From Paracoccus sanguinis (GTDB taxonomy: Bacteria; Pseudomonadota; Alphaproteobacteria; Rhodobacterales; Rhodobacteraceae), in NCBI RefSeq assembly GCF_900106665.1, contig NZ_FNNA01000001.1:434001-498000 (forward strand): a stretch of DNA of 64,000 nt, given 5' to 3'. Made by a program: the position numbers and the translations under genes. The first letter of the stretch is position 1. Every line of letters starts with the position of its first letter. Below the pieces are notes generated by a model, which saw nothing but the letters and a program-made list of their open reading frames with translations, was not told the origin of the DNA and made no database searches. Of the stretch, positions 28,017 through 38,670 are shown piece after piece.

Positions 28017-30673
28017 GCGCGCTCTCCGATCAGGGTTTCGACGGCGGCGATGGCGGCGTCAGCCTCGGCCAGCGAGGGCGCGCCGCCCTGGGCGCGGTCG
28101 GGCCGCCCGCCGCCGCCCTTGCCCCCGAGTGCCGCCACGGCGGTCTGGACGATCTCGACGGCGCTGAGCCGGTCGGCGAGATCCGGGGTCACGGTTGCCG
28201 CGACCGTCGCCTTGCCAGCGTCCTCGCCCATCACCAGCACCGCGCCGGTCCCCAGCGCGCCCCGCATCTGGTCGGCCAGCGCGCCGAGCTCCTTGCCCGA
28301 AACACCCTCGACCCGCCGGGCGATCAGCTTGATTCCGTTGATCTCTTTCGGCGCCGCCTCGCCCTGCGCGCCGCCCATGGCGAGCTGCCGCTTGAGCTGG
28401 GCGATCTCGTTCTGCATTGCCTTGCGGTCGTCGGCCATCGCCTTGACCCGCGCCACGACGTCGCCCGCCTGGGCCTTGAGGAGGCCGGCGATGTCCGACA
28501 GCTGCCGTTCGGCGTCGCGCAGATGCGCGAGCGCGGCCTGCCCGGTCAGCGCCTCGATCCGGCGGACCCCGGCGCTCGAGGCACTGTCGCCCAGCAGCAC
28601 AAAGGCGCCGATGTCACCGGTGCGCGAGACGTGGGTGCCGCCGCAGAGCTCGATCGAGTAGGTGTCGCGGTTCGCTCCCTTGGCCGACCCCTCGCGGCGG
28701 CCCATCGAGACGACGCGCACCTCGTCGCCGTATTTCTCGCCGAAGAGCGCCTGCGCCCCCATCTCGCGGGCGTCGTCGGGCGCCATCAGCCGGGTCTCGA
28801 CCGGGGTGTTCTGGCGGATGATCGCGTTCACCTCGGCCTCGATGCGGGCCAGCTCGTCCGTGGTCAGCGCCTTCCCGTGCGAGAAATCGAAGCGCAGCCG
28901 GTCGTCGGAGTTGAGCGAGCCCTTCTGCGCGACGTGATCGCCCAGCGCCTCGCGCAGCGCCTCGTTCAGCAGGTGGGTGGCCGAGTGGTTCGCCCGGATC
29001 GCGCCGCGCCGGTCGTGGTCGACCGACAGCGCCGCGCCCTGCCCGCGGGTGATCTGGCCCTGGGTCACCTCGGCCTGGTGGATCACGAGGCTGCCGGACT
29101 TGCGGGTGTCGGTCACGCGGGCGGCGCCGGTGTCCGTCTTGATCAGCCCGGTGTCGCCGACCTGCCCGCCGCTCTCGGCATAGAACGGCGACTGGTTGAC
29201 GACGATGGCGACCTGCGCGCCCTCGCCCGCCGTCTCGGTCTCGGTGCCGCCCTCGACCAGCGCGAGGATCTGGCCCTCGGCCTCTTCGGTGTCGTAGCCG
29301 AGGAACTCGGTCGCCCCGAAGCGGTCGGCGAGCTCGAACCAGATCGCCGCGTCCTTCGCCTCACCCGAGCCGGACCAGGCGGCCCGCGCCTTGGCCTTCT
29401 GCTCGGCCATCGCGGCGTCGAACCCCGCGACCTCGACCGCGCGCCCCTGCTCGCGAAGCGCGTCCTGCGTCAGGTCGAGCGGGAAGCCGTAGGTGTCGTA
29501 GAGCTTGAACGCCGTCTCACCGGGCAGATCCGCCCCTTCGGGCAACCGCGCGAGCTCGTCGCCGAGCAGCCGCAGGCCGCGATCGAGGGTCTGGCGGAAG
29601 CGCGTCTCCTCGCCCTTCAGCGTCTCTTCGATCATCGCCTGGCCGCGGGCGAGCTCGGGGTAGGCGGCGCCCATCTGCCGGACCAGTGCCGGGACGAGCT
29701 TGTGCATCACCGGGTCCTGCGCGCCCAGCATATGCGCGTGGCGCATGGCGCGGCGCATGATCCTGCGCAGCACATAGCCGCGGCCCTCGTTCGACGGCAT
29801 CACCCCGTCCGCGATCAGGAAGCTGGTCGAGCGGAGGTGGTCGGCGATGACGCGGTGGTGGACCTTGCCCGGCCCGTCCGGGTCGCTGCTGGTGGCGTGG
29901 GCCGAGGCCTCGATCAACGCCCGCATCAGGTCGGTGTCGTAGTTGTCGTGCTTGCCCTGCAGCAGCGCGCCGATCCGCTCGAGCCCCATGCCGGTGTCGA
30001 TCGAGGGGTTCGGCAGCGGCTTCATCGAGCCGTCCTCGAACTGCTCGAACTGCATGAAGACGAGGTTCCAGATCTCGATGAAACGGTCGCCGTCCTCTTC
30101 GGCCGAGCCGGGCGGGCCGCCCCAGACCTGCGGGCCGTGATCGTAGAAGATCTCGGTGCAGGGGCCGCAGGGGCCGGTCGGGCCCATGCGCCAGAAGTTG
30201 TCGTCGGTCGGGATGCGGATGATCCGGTCGTCGCCGAGCCCCGCGACCTTCTTCCAGATCGTCGCGGCCTCGTCGTCGGTGTGGTAGACGGTGACCAGCA
30301 GCTTGTCGCCGGGGATGCCGAAGTCGCGGGTCAGAAGCTCCCACGCGTAGGGGATCGCCTCTTCCTTGAAATAGTCGCCGAAGCTGAAATTACCCAGCAT
30401 TTCGAAGAAGGTGTGGTGCCGCGCGGTGTAGCCCACGTTGTCGAGGTCGTTGTGCTTGCCCCCGGCGCGGACGCATTTCTGCGCCGTGGTGGCGCGGGTG
30501 TAGTCGCGGTGCTCGAGGCCGGTGAACAGGTTCTTGAACTGCACCATGCCCGAGTTGGCGAACATCAGCGTCGGGTCGTTGCGCGGCACGAGCGGCGAGC
30601 TGTCGACGCGGCGGTGGCCGTTCCGTTCGAAGAAGTCGAGATAGGTCGAGCGGATGTCGTTCAGACTGGCCAT
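28013..30673 (-). CDS. alaS: alanyl-tRNA synthetase
   Basis: 886 aa, full length. It charges tRNA-Ala and edits mischarged Ser/Gly. Class II core motifs are in the first 250 residues ([20 protein letters not shown], the [20 protein letters not shown] block, NLVFMQFEQ). The editing domain has the [13 protein letters not shown] zinc-binding segment and [17 protein letters not shown]-terminal DHHA1/C-Ala domain with [11 protein letters not shown] completes it. The ATG at 30673 gives the family N-terminus. recA lies upstream on the same strand with 347 bp between. Confidence 0.97.
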   Translation of the reverse strand: MASLNDIRSTYLDFFERNGHRRVDSSPLVPRNDPTLMFANSGMVQFKNLFTGLEHRDYTRATTAQKCVRAGGKHNDLDNVGYTARHHTFFEMLGNFSFGDYFKEEAIPYAWELLTRDFGIPGDKLLVTVYHTDDEAATIWKKVAGLGDDRIIRIPTDDNFWRMGPTGPCGPCTEIFYDHGPQVWGGPPGSAEEDGDRFIEIWNLVFMQFEQFEDGSMKPLPNPSIDTGMGLERIGALLQGKHDNYDTDLMRALIEASAHATSSDPDGPGKVHHRVIADHLRSTSFLIADGVMPSNEGRGYVLRRIMRRAMRHAHMLGAQDPVMHKLVPALVRQMGAAYPELARGQAMIEETLKGEETRFRQTLDRGLRLLGDELARLPEGADLPGETAFKLYDTYGFPLDLTQDALREQGRAVEVAGFDAAMAEQKAKARAAWSGSGEAKDAAIWFELADRFGATEFLGYDTEEAEGQILALVEGGTETETAGEGAQVAIVVNQSPFYAESGGQVGDTGLIKTDTGAARVTDTRKSGSLVIHQAEVTQGQITRGQGAALSVDHDRRGAIRANHSATHLLNEALREALGDHVAQKGSLNSDDRLRFDFSHGKALTTDELARIEAEVNAIIRQNTPVETRLMAPDDAREMGAQALFGEKYGDEVRVVSMGRREGSAKGANRDTYSIELCGGTHVSRTGDIGAFVLLGDSASSAGVRRIEALTGQAALAHLRDAERQLSDIAGLLKAQAGDVVARVKAMADDRKAMQNEIAQLKRQLAMGGAQGEAAPKEINGIKLIARRVEGVSGKELGALADQMRGALGTGAVLVMGEDAGKATVAATVTPDLADRLSAVEIVQTAVAALGGKGGGGRPDRAQGGAPSLAEADAAIAAVETLIGERA

Positions 30674-31020
30674 GAGCGGATTCCTGCGGCGGGATGCGGC
30701 GGCCACATCTAATCCCGCGCCCGCGCGCTGTCCAGAACGGGTGGGCGGTGGTCAGGGGCGGGAGGTGGCGGTGGGGTGGAGTGATCCAAGCCCTGACTTC
30801 CCCGGTAAGGTCCAAACGTTGGCGTCGACCGGACCAAGCATTGCACCGATCCACGCTGGCCATCTGCCTGCCTCGGCGCCACTCCTGCGCGAGTTGATCG
30901 CGAGGCTGACACCCGTGTTCGGGCCCCGGCACCAACGCAATCACTTCGTCCGGAACTTCAGCACCTTACCCAAAAGCCGCCAACCCCACGCCGCACCAGC
31001 CGCGCGGGGCTGCTGACGCC
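30674..31020. other. 347-bp region between recA and alaS
   Basis: No credible gene. It should contain the recA 3' end and an alaS promoter. I see a GC-rich partly self-complementary stretch directly after the recA stop, followed on the minus strand by GGCTTTT, which could act as a weak terminator, but the pairing is imperfect. Confidence 0.4.
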
Positions 31021-32094
31021 CTACTCCTCGGTCAGCGCCTCGTCATCCCCTTCGGGTCCGGCGCCGAAATCGAGTCCGTGGCTCGCCCGAATACGGTCCT
31101 CGATGGCAAAGGCCACGTCGGGATTGTCGCGCAGGAACTGCTTGGCGTTCTCGCGCCCCTGCCCGATCCGCTCGTCGCCATAGGAATACCAGGCGCCGGA
31201 TTTCTCGACCACGCCGGCCTTGACGCCCAGGTCGATCAGCTCACCGACCTTCGAGATCCCCTCGCCGTACATGATGTCGAACTCGACCTGCCTAAACGGC
31301 GGCGCCACCTTGTTCTTGACCACCTTCACCTTGGTGGCGTTGCCCACCACCTCGTCGCGGTCCTTGATCGCGCCGGTGCGACGGATGTCCAGCCGCACCG
31401 AAGCATAGAACTTGAGTGCGTTGCCGCCGGTCGTCGTCTCGGGGTTGCCGAACATCACCCCGATCTTCATGCGGATCTGGTTGATGAAGATCACCATGCA
31501 GTTCGACCGTCCGATCGAGGCGGTCAGCTTGCGCATCGCCTGGCTCATCAGGCGGGCCTGGCTGCCCATCTGCATGTCGCCCATGTCGCCCTCGATCTCG
31601 GACTTGGGGGTCAGCGCTGCCACCGAATCGACTACGACCAGGCTCACCGCGCCCGACCGCACGAGCGTATCGACGATCTCGAGCGCCTGCTCACCGGTGT
31701 CGGGCTGCGAAATCAGCAGCTCGTCGAGGTTCACGCCCAGCTTGCGCGCATACTGCGGATCGAGCGCGTGCTCGGCGTCCACGAAGGCGCAGACCCCGCC
31801 CTTCTTCTGCTCTTCGGCCACCACATGCAGTGTCAGCGTCGTCTTGCCCGAGCTTTCCGGCCCGAAGATCTCGATGATCCGCCCCTTCGGCAGACCGCCG
31901 ATCCCCAGCGCGATGTCGAGCCCGAGCGAGCCGGTCGAGGTCGCCTCGATCTCGGCCACCGGGTTGTCGGCGCCGAGCCGCATGATCGAGCCCTTGCCGA
32001 ATTGCCGCTCGATCTGCGCCAGCGCGCTGTCGAGCGCCTTCTGCCGGTCCGCACTACGCTTGTCGTCCATCTTCAGGATGCTCGCCCCAGACAT
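31021..32094 (-). CDS. recA: recombinase RecA
   Basis: 357 aa. RecA forms filaments on single-stranded DNA for strand exchange and triggers LexA self-cleavage. Walker A (GPESSGKTT), the [20 protein letters not shown] block, the L1/L2 loops ([42 protein letters not shown]) and an acidic C-terminus are all present. ATG 32094 gives the [18 protein letters not shown] start typical of Rhodobacterales; an upstream start 19 codons earlier would run into the SOS box area. A LexA box lies 52-66 bp upstream. The ORF ends 347 bp before alaS. Confidence 0.98.
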   Translation of the reverse strand: MSGASILKMDDKRSADRQKALDSALAQIERQFGKGSIMRLGADNPVAEIEATSTGSLGLDIALGIGGLPKGRIIEIFGPESSGKTTLTLHVVAEEQKKGGVCAFVDAEHALDPQYARKLGVNLDELLISQPDTGEQALEIVDTLVRSGAVSLVVVDSVAALTPKSEIEGDMGDMQMGSQARLMSQAMRKLTASIGRSNCMVIFINQIRMKIGVMFGNPETTTGGNALKFYASVRLDIRRTGAIKDRDEVVGNATKVKVVKNKVAPPFRQVEFDIMYGEGISKVGELIDLGVKAGVVEKSGAWYSYGDERIGQGRENAKQFLRDNPDVAFAIEDRIRASHGLDFGAGPEGDDEALTEE

Positions 32095-32145
32095 TCTTGC
32101 CCACCCTCTAATCCAATGCCCGGTTGCGCACAACGCGCCCGGTTT

Positions 32146-32160
32146 GTTCACTTCCTGTTC
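32146..32160 (-). promoter_or_regulatory. LexA (SOS) box of recA
   Basis: GTTC at 32146-32149, seven bases, GTTC at 32157-32160, an exact GTTC-N7-GTTC. It lies 52-66 bp upstream of the recA start, where LexA would be expected to block transcription. Confidence 0.8.
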
Positions 32161-32238
32161 TTGTTCCCTGTTTGCCCCAATATCCGTGCCGACGCAACGC
32201 CTTTGGTCCCGCTGATTCGAGAGCTTCGGTGAAAGAAG

Positions 32239-32254
32239 TTAAGAAACGATTGAC
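32239..32254. promoter_or_regulatory. CtrA-like site (TTAA-N7-TTGAC) between recA and the methyltransferase gene
   Basis: One mismatch to the CtrA consensus. It lies 73-88 bp upstream of the plus-strand methyltransferase start and about 145 bp from the recA start, so either gene could be its target. Confidence 0.4.
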
Positions 32255-32326
32255 CGGCTTTCGGCTTGCCGCGGGCGCCTGGGCGTCCCAATTAGGTCCG
32301 ATGCGTTGTCCTGCCCCACGCCGCCC

Positions 32327-33487
32327 ATGACCCCCGCCGCCCGCGCCAGCGCCGCGATCGAGATTCTCGACGACATCCTCGCCGGGTCGCCTGCCGAGCC
32401 GCGGCTGATCCGCTGGGCGCGATCCAGCCGATATGCCGGATCGGGTGACCGGGCCGCGGTGCGGGACCTCGTCTTCGACGCGCTGCGCCGGCGCCGCTCG
32501 CATGCGGCGCTCGGCGGCGCCGATACGGGCCGCGGACTGATCCTCGGCGCGCTGCGCGAGGCGGGCCACGACCCGGACACGATCTTCGCCGCCGCGCCCT
32601 ACGCCTCACCGCCCCTCACCCCGGCGGAGCGCGACGCCGGGCGCCCACCCTCGCGCGCCGAGGCCACCGACCTTCCCGACTGGATCGCGGACCGGCTGGC
32701 GGCCGATCTCGGCAACAACTTTCCCGCGGTGGCAAGCGCCCTGCGCGAGCGGGCGCCGGTGTGGCTGCGCGTCAACCTCGCGCGCGGCACGCGCGAAAAC
32801 GCGCGCGCGGAACTGACGGCCGCGGGTGTCGAGACCTCCGCCGATCCGCGCTGTGACACCGCGCTTCTGGTGACTAGCGGCGCCCGGAGCGTGCAGGGCT
32901 CGGCGGCTTATCGTGAGGGGCTGGTCGAGTTGCAGGACCTCTCGCCGCAGATGGCCTGCGCCGCTCTTAACGTCGGGCCCAAGGTGCGTGTCCTCGACCT
33001 CTGCGCCGGCGGAGGCGGAAAGTCCCTCGCGCTCGCCGCCCGGGGCGCCAAGGTGACCGCCTGGGACGCCACGCCGGCCCGGATGCGCGACCTGCCGGCC
33101 CGCGCCGCGCGGGCGGGGGCGGCGATCGACATCGCGCCGGCGCTTCCGTCAGGGCCGTTCGATCTGGTCGTGGCCGACGTGCCCTGCTCGGGTTCGGGCA
33201 CCTGGCGACGGACGCCGGATGCGAAGTGGCGGCTGACCACGGCCGATCTGGAGCAGTTCGTCGCCGTCCAGGCCGGGATTCTCGACACCGCGGCCGCGCG
33301 GGTCGCGCCGGGGGGGCGGCTCGCCTACATGACCTGCTCGCTGTTTGCGGCCGAAAATGCCGGGCAGATCGATGCCTTCCTGCGGCGGAATCCAAGCTTT
33401 GCGCTGAATGGCCAGCGCACCCTGACACCGCTCGACGCGAGCGACGGTTTTTTCGTCGCCGAACTCAGTTCATTAATGCCTGCTTAA
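32327..33487 (+). CDS. RsmB/NOP-type SAM-dependent RNA cytosine methyltransferase
   Basis: 386 aa from ATG 32327 (a TTG at 32306 is in frame but lacks a Shine-Dalgarno too). It probably forms 5-methylcytosine in rRNA. An N-terminal NusB/RsmB-type helical part is followed by SAM motif I VLDLCAGGGGKSLALA, motif IV DVPCSGSGTWRR and motif VI YMTCSLFAAENAG. The two cysteines of the m5C mechanism (PCSG and TCS) are both present. Which rRNA position it modifies cannot be told. Its stop codon is part of a CtrA box that precedes cckA. Confidence 0.88.
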   Translation: MTPAARASAAIEILDDILAGSPAEPRLIRWARSSRYAGSGDRAAVRDLVFDALRRRRSHAALGGADTGRGLILGALREAGHDPDTIFAAAPYASPPLTPAERDAGRPPSRAEATDLPDWIADRLAADLGNNFPAVASALRERAPVWLRVNLARGTRENARAELTAAGVETSADPRCDTALLVTSGARSVQGSAAYREGLVELQDLSPQMACAALNVGPKVRVLDLCAGGGGKSLALAARGAKVTAWDATPARMRDLPARAARAGAAIDIAPALPSGPFDLVVADVPCSGSGTWRRTPDAKWRLTTADLEQFVAVQAGILDTAAARVAPGGRLAYMTCSLFAAENAGQIDAFLRRNPSFALNGQRTLTPLDASDGFFVAELSSLMPA

Positions 33488-33488
33488 C
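33473..33488 (+). promoter_or_regulatory. CtrA box (perfect TTAA-N7-TTAAC) before cckA
   Basis: TTAA at 33473-33476, seven bases, TTAAC at 33484-33488. It overlaps the stop codon of the methyltransferase gene and lies 44-59 bp upstream of the cckA start. It would let CtrA control transcription of its own upstream kinase. Confidence 0.65.
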
Positions 33489-33531
33489 TTGCCGCCCCTA
33501 TCGTCAGAGCGATCCTGATGACGAGGGTGGC

Positions 33532-35655
33532 ATGAAGCTAATTGCCAGCGCGCGCGCGGCCACGATCCTTCCCCTGCTGATGCTGCCGCTCGCGGTCGCC
33601 TCGCTGTGGCTGCTGGTTGCACCGCACGTGGTCGAGCCGCGGGTGCTCGTCATCGTCGGCGCGGTGGTGGTGGCGTGGTATCTGCTCGGCGGCTGGATTG
33701 CCGTGCAGCGCCTGTCGCAGGGGGTGACCCTCGCGCGCCAGGCACGGGCGGCGCGCGGGGCGCTTGCGGCCGATCCGGGCTGCGCCTGGCTTGTGGATCC
33801 TGACGGGTTGGTGCGCGGGCAGTCGCCGCAGGCCGAGCGGTCCCGCGACCTTCTGGGCGCGCCGATCGCGGCGTTGCTGCAGCGGGGGCGCGCCGATCCG
33901 GGGGCGGTTGCGGCGCGGCTGCTCTCACGGGCCGCCGAGGGGCGAGGGGCCGAGGTCGCGCTGCCAGACGGGCAGAGGGTGACGGCGGCACGCCTGCCCG
34001 GATCGCGGCTGCAGGTCTGGCGGATCGCCGTGCCCGAGCCGGCCGACGACGCCCCTGAACCCGGCTCCGAGGCCGCGCAGGTCATGCCACTGGATCTGGC
34101 AGGAATGCCCGTGGCGATGCTCGACATGGACGCGATGGGACAGGTCAGGGCCGTGAACCCTGCTGCCGAGGCGTTGCTGGGACGGGTGCCGCCCGGGGCG
34201 TCGATGGGCGACCTCCTCGACGGGCTGGGCCGGCCGCTCTCCGACTGGATCGCCGAGGTCCGCGAGGGTCGCAGCCTCGGGCGCGGCGAGGTGATGCGCA
34301 CCCGTTGCGAGGGGCAGGAGCGCGACGTGCAGGTGACGCTCGCCGCAGCGCCCGGGGTGGACCGCATCGTCGCCGTTCTGACCGACGCCAGCGCATTGCG
34401 CACGCTCGAGGACCAGTTTGTCCAGAGCCAGAAGATGCAGGCGATCGGCCAACTTGCAGGCGGAATCGCGCATGATTTCAATAACCTGCTCACGGCCATC
34501 AGCGGCCATTGCGACCTGCTGATGGTTCGGCGCGACACCGCCGACCCGGACTACGACGACCTCCACCAGATTTCGCAGAACGCCAACCGCGCCGCGGCGC
34601 TGGTGCGCCAATTGCTGGCGTTCTCGCGCAAGCAGACCCTGAAGTCCGAGATCGTCGACCTGCGCGACACGCTGTCGGACCTGACCCACCTGCTCAACCG
34701 CCTGGTGGGCGAGCGGATCGTGCTGACGATCACCCACGACCCCGCGCTGCGCCCGATCCGCGGCGACGCGCGGCAGCTCGAGCAGGTGCTGATGAACCTG
34801 GTGGTGAATGCCCGCGATGCGATGCCGTCGGGCGGCGAGATCGCCATCCACACAGAGAACCTGCGCCTCGGGACGGGCCGCACGATGGAGGGGGCCAACC
34901 TGCCCCGCGGCGACTACGTGCGCATCACCGTGACCGATCAGGGCTGCGGGATGCCGCCGGAGGTGGTCGAGAAGATTTTCGAGCCGTTCTTCACCACCAA
35001 ACGCGTCGGTGAGGGCACCGGCCTCGGGCTTTCGACGGCCTACGGGATCGTGAAGCAGACCGGCGGCTACATCTTCTGCCGCAGCACACCGGGTGAGGGG
35101 ACGGTGTTCTCGCTCTATTTCCCCGCCCGAAAAGCCGGCAAGCCACCGCCCCCGCCTGTTGAAGCGTCCGCGCCGGCAACGCTGCCCGGCGGCGCGGCCG
35201 AGCGGCGCCGCGTCGTGCTGCTGGTCGAAGACGAGGCGCCGGTCCGCTCGTTCGCGCGGCGGGCGCTGAACCTGCGCGGCTTCGACGTCATCGAGGCCGA
35301 CAGCGGCGAGGCGGCGCTGACCATCCTGCGCGACGAGGCGCTGACGGTCGATCTTCTGGTGAGCGACGTCGTGATGCCCGGGCTTGACGGCCCGAGCTGG
35401 GTCCGCGAGGCTTTGGTCAAGCGGTCCGGCACGCCGGTGATCTTCATGTCCGGCTACACCGACGTGCCGCTGACCGAAGGGCAGGACCCGGTGCCCAACG
35501 CGTTGTTCCTGGCCAAGCCGTTCTCGCTCAGCGAGCTTGCCGCCAGCGTCGAGCGGCACCTCAGCGACAGCGGCGGTATCGGGCCGGATGCGGGCCAGGC
35601 CGCCTCGTCGCCGCCTCGCCCGGCCGGGGCTGCCGCTCCGGCTGTGCGTAACTGA
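33532..35655 (+). CDS. cckA: cell-cycle hybrid histidine kinase CckA
   Basis: 707 aa from ATG 33532 (GAGGGTGG upstream). CckA phosphorylates CtrA and CpdR through ChpT and can also act as a phosphatase. Architecture: two transmembrane helices (about 10-57), a PAS domain near 188-290, HisKA with phospho-acceptor H314 ([17 protein letters not shown]), HATPase with N426 and the [14 protein letters not shown]-box, and a C-terminal receiver with D612 ([10 protein letters not shown]) and K662 (AKPFS). The two-helix membrane anchor, long HisKA loop and receiver are as in CckA of Rhodobacterales. A perfect CtrA box lies just upstream; a second sensor kinase gene follows 80 bp after. Confidence 0.93.
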   Translation: MKLIASARAATILPLLMLPLAVASLWLLVAPHVVEPRVLVIVGAVVVAWYLLGGWIAVQRLSQGVTLARQARAARGALAADPGCAWLVDPDGLVRGQSPQAERSRDLLGAPIAALLQRGRADPGAVAARLLSRAAEGRGAEVALPDGQRVTAARLPGSRLQVWRIAVPEPADDAPEPGSEAAQVMPLDLAGMPVAMLDMDAMGQVRAVNPAAEALLGRVPPGASMGDLLDGLGRPLSDWIAEVREGRSLGRGEVMRTRCEGQERDVQVTLAAAPGVDRIVAVLTDASALRTLEDQFVQSQKMQAIGQLAGGIAHDFNNLLTAISGHCDLLMVRRDTADPDYDDLHQISQNANRAAALVRQLLAFSRKQTLKSEIVDLRDTLSDLTHLLNRLVGERIVLTITHDPALRPIRGDARQLEQVLMNLVVNARDAMPSGGEIAIHTENLRLGTGRTMEGANLPRGDYVRITVTDQGCGMPPEVVEKIFEPFFTTKRVGEGTGLGLSTAYGIVKQTGGYIFCRSTPGEGTVFSLYFPARKAGKPPPPPVEASAPATLPGGAAERRRVVLLVEDEAPVRSFARRALNLRGFDVIEADSGEAALTILRDEALTVDLLVSDVVMPGLDGPSWVREALVKRSGTPVIFMSGYTDVPLTEGQDPVPNALFLAKPFSLSELAASVERHLSDSGGIGPDAGQAASSPPRPAGAAAPAVRN

Positions 35656-35735
35656 ACGATGCGCCGCGCGACCGCTGGACCCGACCCGATTGGCGCTTTA
35701 CGAGGGCGCATGGTCCAGACCCGCCCGAGCGCCGC

Positions 35736-37751
35736 ATGACCCCCTCCGAGCCCCAGGTCCTGTCCAGGGCTGCGGACAGCTTGTCGGCAGCAAGGACGGC
35801 TGGCTCGGCGCACTCCTCCTCCGATGCTCCTGTCGCGCCTTCGTCCGCGCGCGTGTCGGGCTGGCCCATGATCGCATCGCTGGCCGCGACGCTGCTGCTC
35901 GGCGCGGCCCTGACCTTCGCCACGTCCCGGCTTGAGGACCGGGCGGCGGCCGCGCGCTTCGACCGGCTCGCCGATCTCGTCATCGGCAGCTTCCAGCAGC
36001 GCATGGCGCAGCATATTGCCCTTCTGCGGGCCACCCGCAGCTACCTCGAGGCCGAGCATGGCGCCGTCGAGGCGGAGGAGTTCGCGAGCTACGTCGCCGA
36101 CCTGCGGCTGGCCGAGAACTCGCCCGGCATCCAGGGAATCGGCTACGCGCCGCTGGTCGATGCCGCGAGCCGTACGGCCGTCGGCGCGCAGCTCTCGGCG
36201 CGCGCCGGGCGGCAGGTCGCCGTCGCGCCCCCGACTTCGGAGCAACCGGTCCTCGCCCCCATCGCCGCGCTCGAGCCGCAGGATGATCGCAACCGGCGGG
36301 CGCTCGGGTTCGACATGTATTCCGAACCGGTCCGACGCGCCGCGATCACGGACGCGCTGCGGCAAGGCGAGGCGCGCGCGACGGGCCCCGTCCAGCTGGT
36401 TCAGGAAATCACCGCAGACAAGCAGACCGGGTTCCTGATCTATCTGCCGACCCGGCAGACGCTGGCCGGCCTGCCCTCGGCGCGACCGGAGGCGGTGGTC
36501 TATGCCCCCTTCCGCGCGGGCGACCTGACCCGAGCCGTGCTCGCCGGCCTGCCCGACCTGCCGCTCACGCTGCGCGTCGTCGACCTTGGCGCGCCTGAGC
36601 CTGCGCTTTTCGACGATACCCCGGGGTCCGTGCCGCGGCAGCTGGCCGCGCGGACCGCGATCCGTGAGATCGATGTTTCGGGCCGACGCTGGCAGTTCAC
36701 CCTGACGCCCACGGCCGAGTTCCGCACCGTCCGCGATCGCTCGGCCAGCATCACCGTCGGGGCCCTGTCAATTCTGCTGCTGGGCGCGGTGGGCGTCGCC
36801 ATGCTGAGCCTGCGGCGCGCGCTGGATGCAGCGCGGCGCACCGCGGAACTGGCCGAGCGGCAAGCGGCTGACCGCGCGCTGCTGCTGCGCGAGATGCAGC
36901 ACCGGATCAAGAACCACATTGCCCGGATCCAGGCGATCGCACGGCAAAGCGCACGGGGCGCTCGCGATCTCGCCGATTTCGAACGCATCTTCGGCGGGCG
37001 CCTTGCGGCGATGGCCAAGGCGCAGGACGCGCTAGGGCGGGACGGCGCCGGCCGGGCCGACCTGCGGACGCTCTTGAGGGACGAGTTGGCCCAGGTGCTC
37101 GACCCTGCCGTCGTCGAGGCGACGCTCGACGGCCCCGCTGTGACCCTGGGGGCCCGCGAGGGCCAGGCGGTCGGGCTGGTGGCGCATGAGCTGGTCACCA
37201 ACGCCATGAAATACAGCCGCCATGGGCAGAGAGGCGGCGACGCGGGCGACGGCCTCTCCATCTCCTGGACGGAGGAGATGGTTGAGGGCGCGAGGTGGCT
37301 TGAAATCACTTGGCGAGAGCGTCCCGTCGTCGGGACGACAGCTTCTGGCAACGACGCGCCGACAGCGACGGGTGCTGCAATCGCGAGCGGGACAGCCGGC
37401 GCTGACGGCTTGGGTAAAGCTAACGCCGCAGCCTCGGCCTTCTTCGAACGCTCTGGAGTCGAGAGCAAAATTCGGTCGGGGGGTCGCGAGCGGGTCGGAA
37501 CGGAAGACCGCGACAGCCACGGAGCCGTTCGACCAACTCAACCCAGCGCGGATGTTCCGCCGCAGCTGCCGGAACGGCGGTCGGCCGTGCCCCCGGCGTC
37601 CGATCGCGCGGGGAGTCTGCCAGCCGACGGCGGGTTCGGAACGCAATTGATTGAAGCTCTCATTGAAGGCGACCTTGGTGGACGCTTTAACCGCAGCTTC
37701 GAGGCGACGGGCATGATTGTGAAAATCAGTTTCCCGCTCAAGGGCGAGTAA
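35736..37751 (+). CDS. CHASE-domain sensor histidine kinase, HWE/HisKA_2 type
   Basis: 671 aa. TM1 is at about 43-63, an extracytoplasmic CHASE domain (ENSPGIQGIGYAPLVDAASR near 127-146, FDMYSEPVRRAAITDALRQG near 192-211) follows, and TM2 is at about 339-358. The HWE/HisKA_2 kinase has phospho-acceptor H389 (EMQHRIKNHIARIQAIARQS) and an ATPase N-box (VAHELVTNAMKYS, N489). Between the W-R-E strand (526-528) and the G-box GFGTQLIEALIEG (633) lies an unusual 100-residue Ala/Gly/Pro/charged insert. Such kinases often act on general-stress or phyR-like regulators. The partner regulator is not adjacent. The signal sensed is unknown. Confidence 0.87.
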   Translation: MTPSEPQVLSRAADSLSAARTAGSAHSSSDAPVAPSSARVSGWPMIASLAATLLLGAALTFATSRLEDRAAAARFDRLADLVIGSFQQRMAQHIALLRATRSYLEAEHGAVEAEEFASYVADLRLAENSPGIQGIGYAPLVDAASRTAVGAQLSARAGRQVAVAPPTSEQPVLAPIAALEPQDDRNRRALGFDMYSEPVRRAAITDALRQGEARATGPVQLVQEITADKQTGFLIYLPTRQTLAGLPSARPEAVVYAPFRAGDLTRAVLAGLPDLPLTLRVVDLGAPEPALFDDTPGSVPRQLAARTAIREIDVSGRRWQFTLTPTAEFRTVRDRSASITVGALSILLLGAVGVAMLSLRRALDAARRTAELAERQAADRALLLREMQHRIKNHIARIQAIARQSARGARDLADFERIFGGRLAAMAKAQDALGRDGAGRADLRTLLRDELAQVLDPAVVEATLDGPAVTLGAREGQAVGLVAHELVTNAMKYSRHGQRGGDAGDGLSISWTEEMVEGARWLEITWRERPVVGTTASGNDAPTATGAAIASGTAGADGLGKANAAASAFFERSGVESKIRSGGRERVGTEDRDSHGAVRPTQPSADVPPQLPERRSAVPPASDRAGSLPADGGFGTQLIEALIEGDLGGRFNRSFEATGMIVKISFPLKGE

Positions 37752-38670
37752 GCCTCACAAAGGTTTAAGTGCCGCACAACCGAGATCGATCCGAAATAAA
37801 TCAGGTCTCCGGTCTGAAGGACACGACCGGGGGTCAATACCAGCAACGGCGTCTGCGGCTGATCGGGGAGCGTGTCGGCCGAAGCGACTCGATAGCGGTC
37901 GTCCCATGAAGGTTGTTTCCTTTGAGCAGACACGTCCTGCCATCACGGCGAAGCGAACCGACAAAAACCGCCGGGCCGCGACAATTGCGCGTTGTCTGCG
38001 CATGCGAATCCGATCGCGACGCTGCGTGGGCTGGCTGAGCCCAGTGACCCGGCTTGAGAACGCGGCTTGGATATACCGGCCAAGATACTTGGCAGGACCA
38101 AGAACACGTTGCACTCAACGTGTCGAAAGTCTCCTGCCCCTTTAGAGCGAGGTCGGGAGATGGCAAGCCGCGCTCTGCAGGTGGCGGGTCAGGGGTTGGC
38201 ACCACACCGGCTGCCAAGCTGTACCTGCTAGGTTGCGTGGTAGGACGACCCCGGAGTGGTATAGGATCGTCAGGCCGCGAGGGTCGGCCTTTAAAACCGG
38301 GTCAACCACCGAACCAACTCCGGCGCCAGTAGAGATCGCCGTCCGCCGGTTCGCAATTGCGGGATTTGTGCTTGAGCACGCGAGCATAACCGCCCTGACT
38401 GACACGGCAAATCCTGATCCAGCTGCTGCACGGAAAACCGGCGGCCGTAGCGGGTCGTTGGTTAGCCACAATGTTTTGTGGCATGGGTTTGAGTCCCTCG
38501 ATTTCGGAGGAACCTAAGCCAGCATTCCTTATTCTCACGACCGCTCTTGAAGCGAGCCTCGTCCATGACCGCCGCGACCACCTCATCAAAAAGTTAAACA
38601 ACTAGAGCCACTTGCCTCGCTCACTAACCGCCCGCACAAACCCGTTGTCGGGGGCCGCACCCAACGCCCC
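37752..38670. other. 919-bp gene-free region
   Basis: Only short frames lacking recognisable motifs or start signals are present on either strand. Composition is less GC-rich than neighbours. I tried reading all frames around 38300-38600 for transposase motifs and found no secure match. It lies between the sensor kinase gene and the lytic transglycosylase gene and may hold decayed mobile DNA. Confidence 0.55.

Noticed and set aside
38480-38515. tRNA T-arm-like sequence (GTTTGAGTCCC)
   Set aside because: No matching acceptor, D or anticodon arms could be folded around it.
38302-38601. Transposase fragment
   Set aside because: I read all frames here; a few stretches look vaguely similar to insertion-sequence proteins, but none has a secure motif or terminal repeats.
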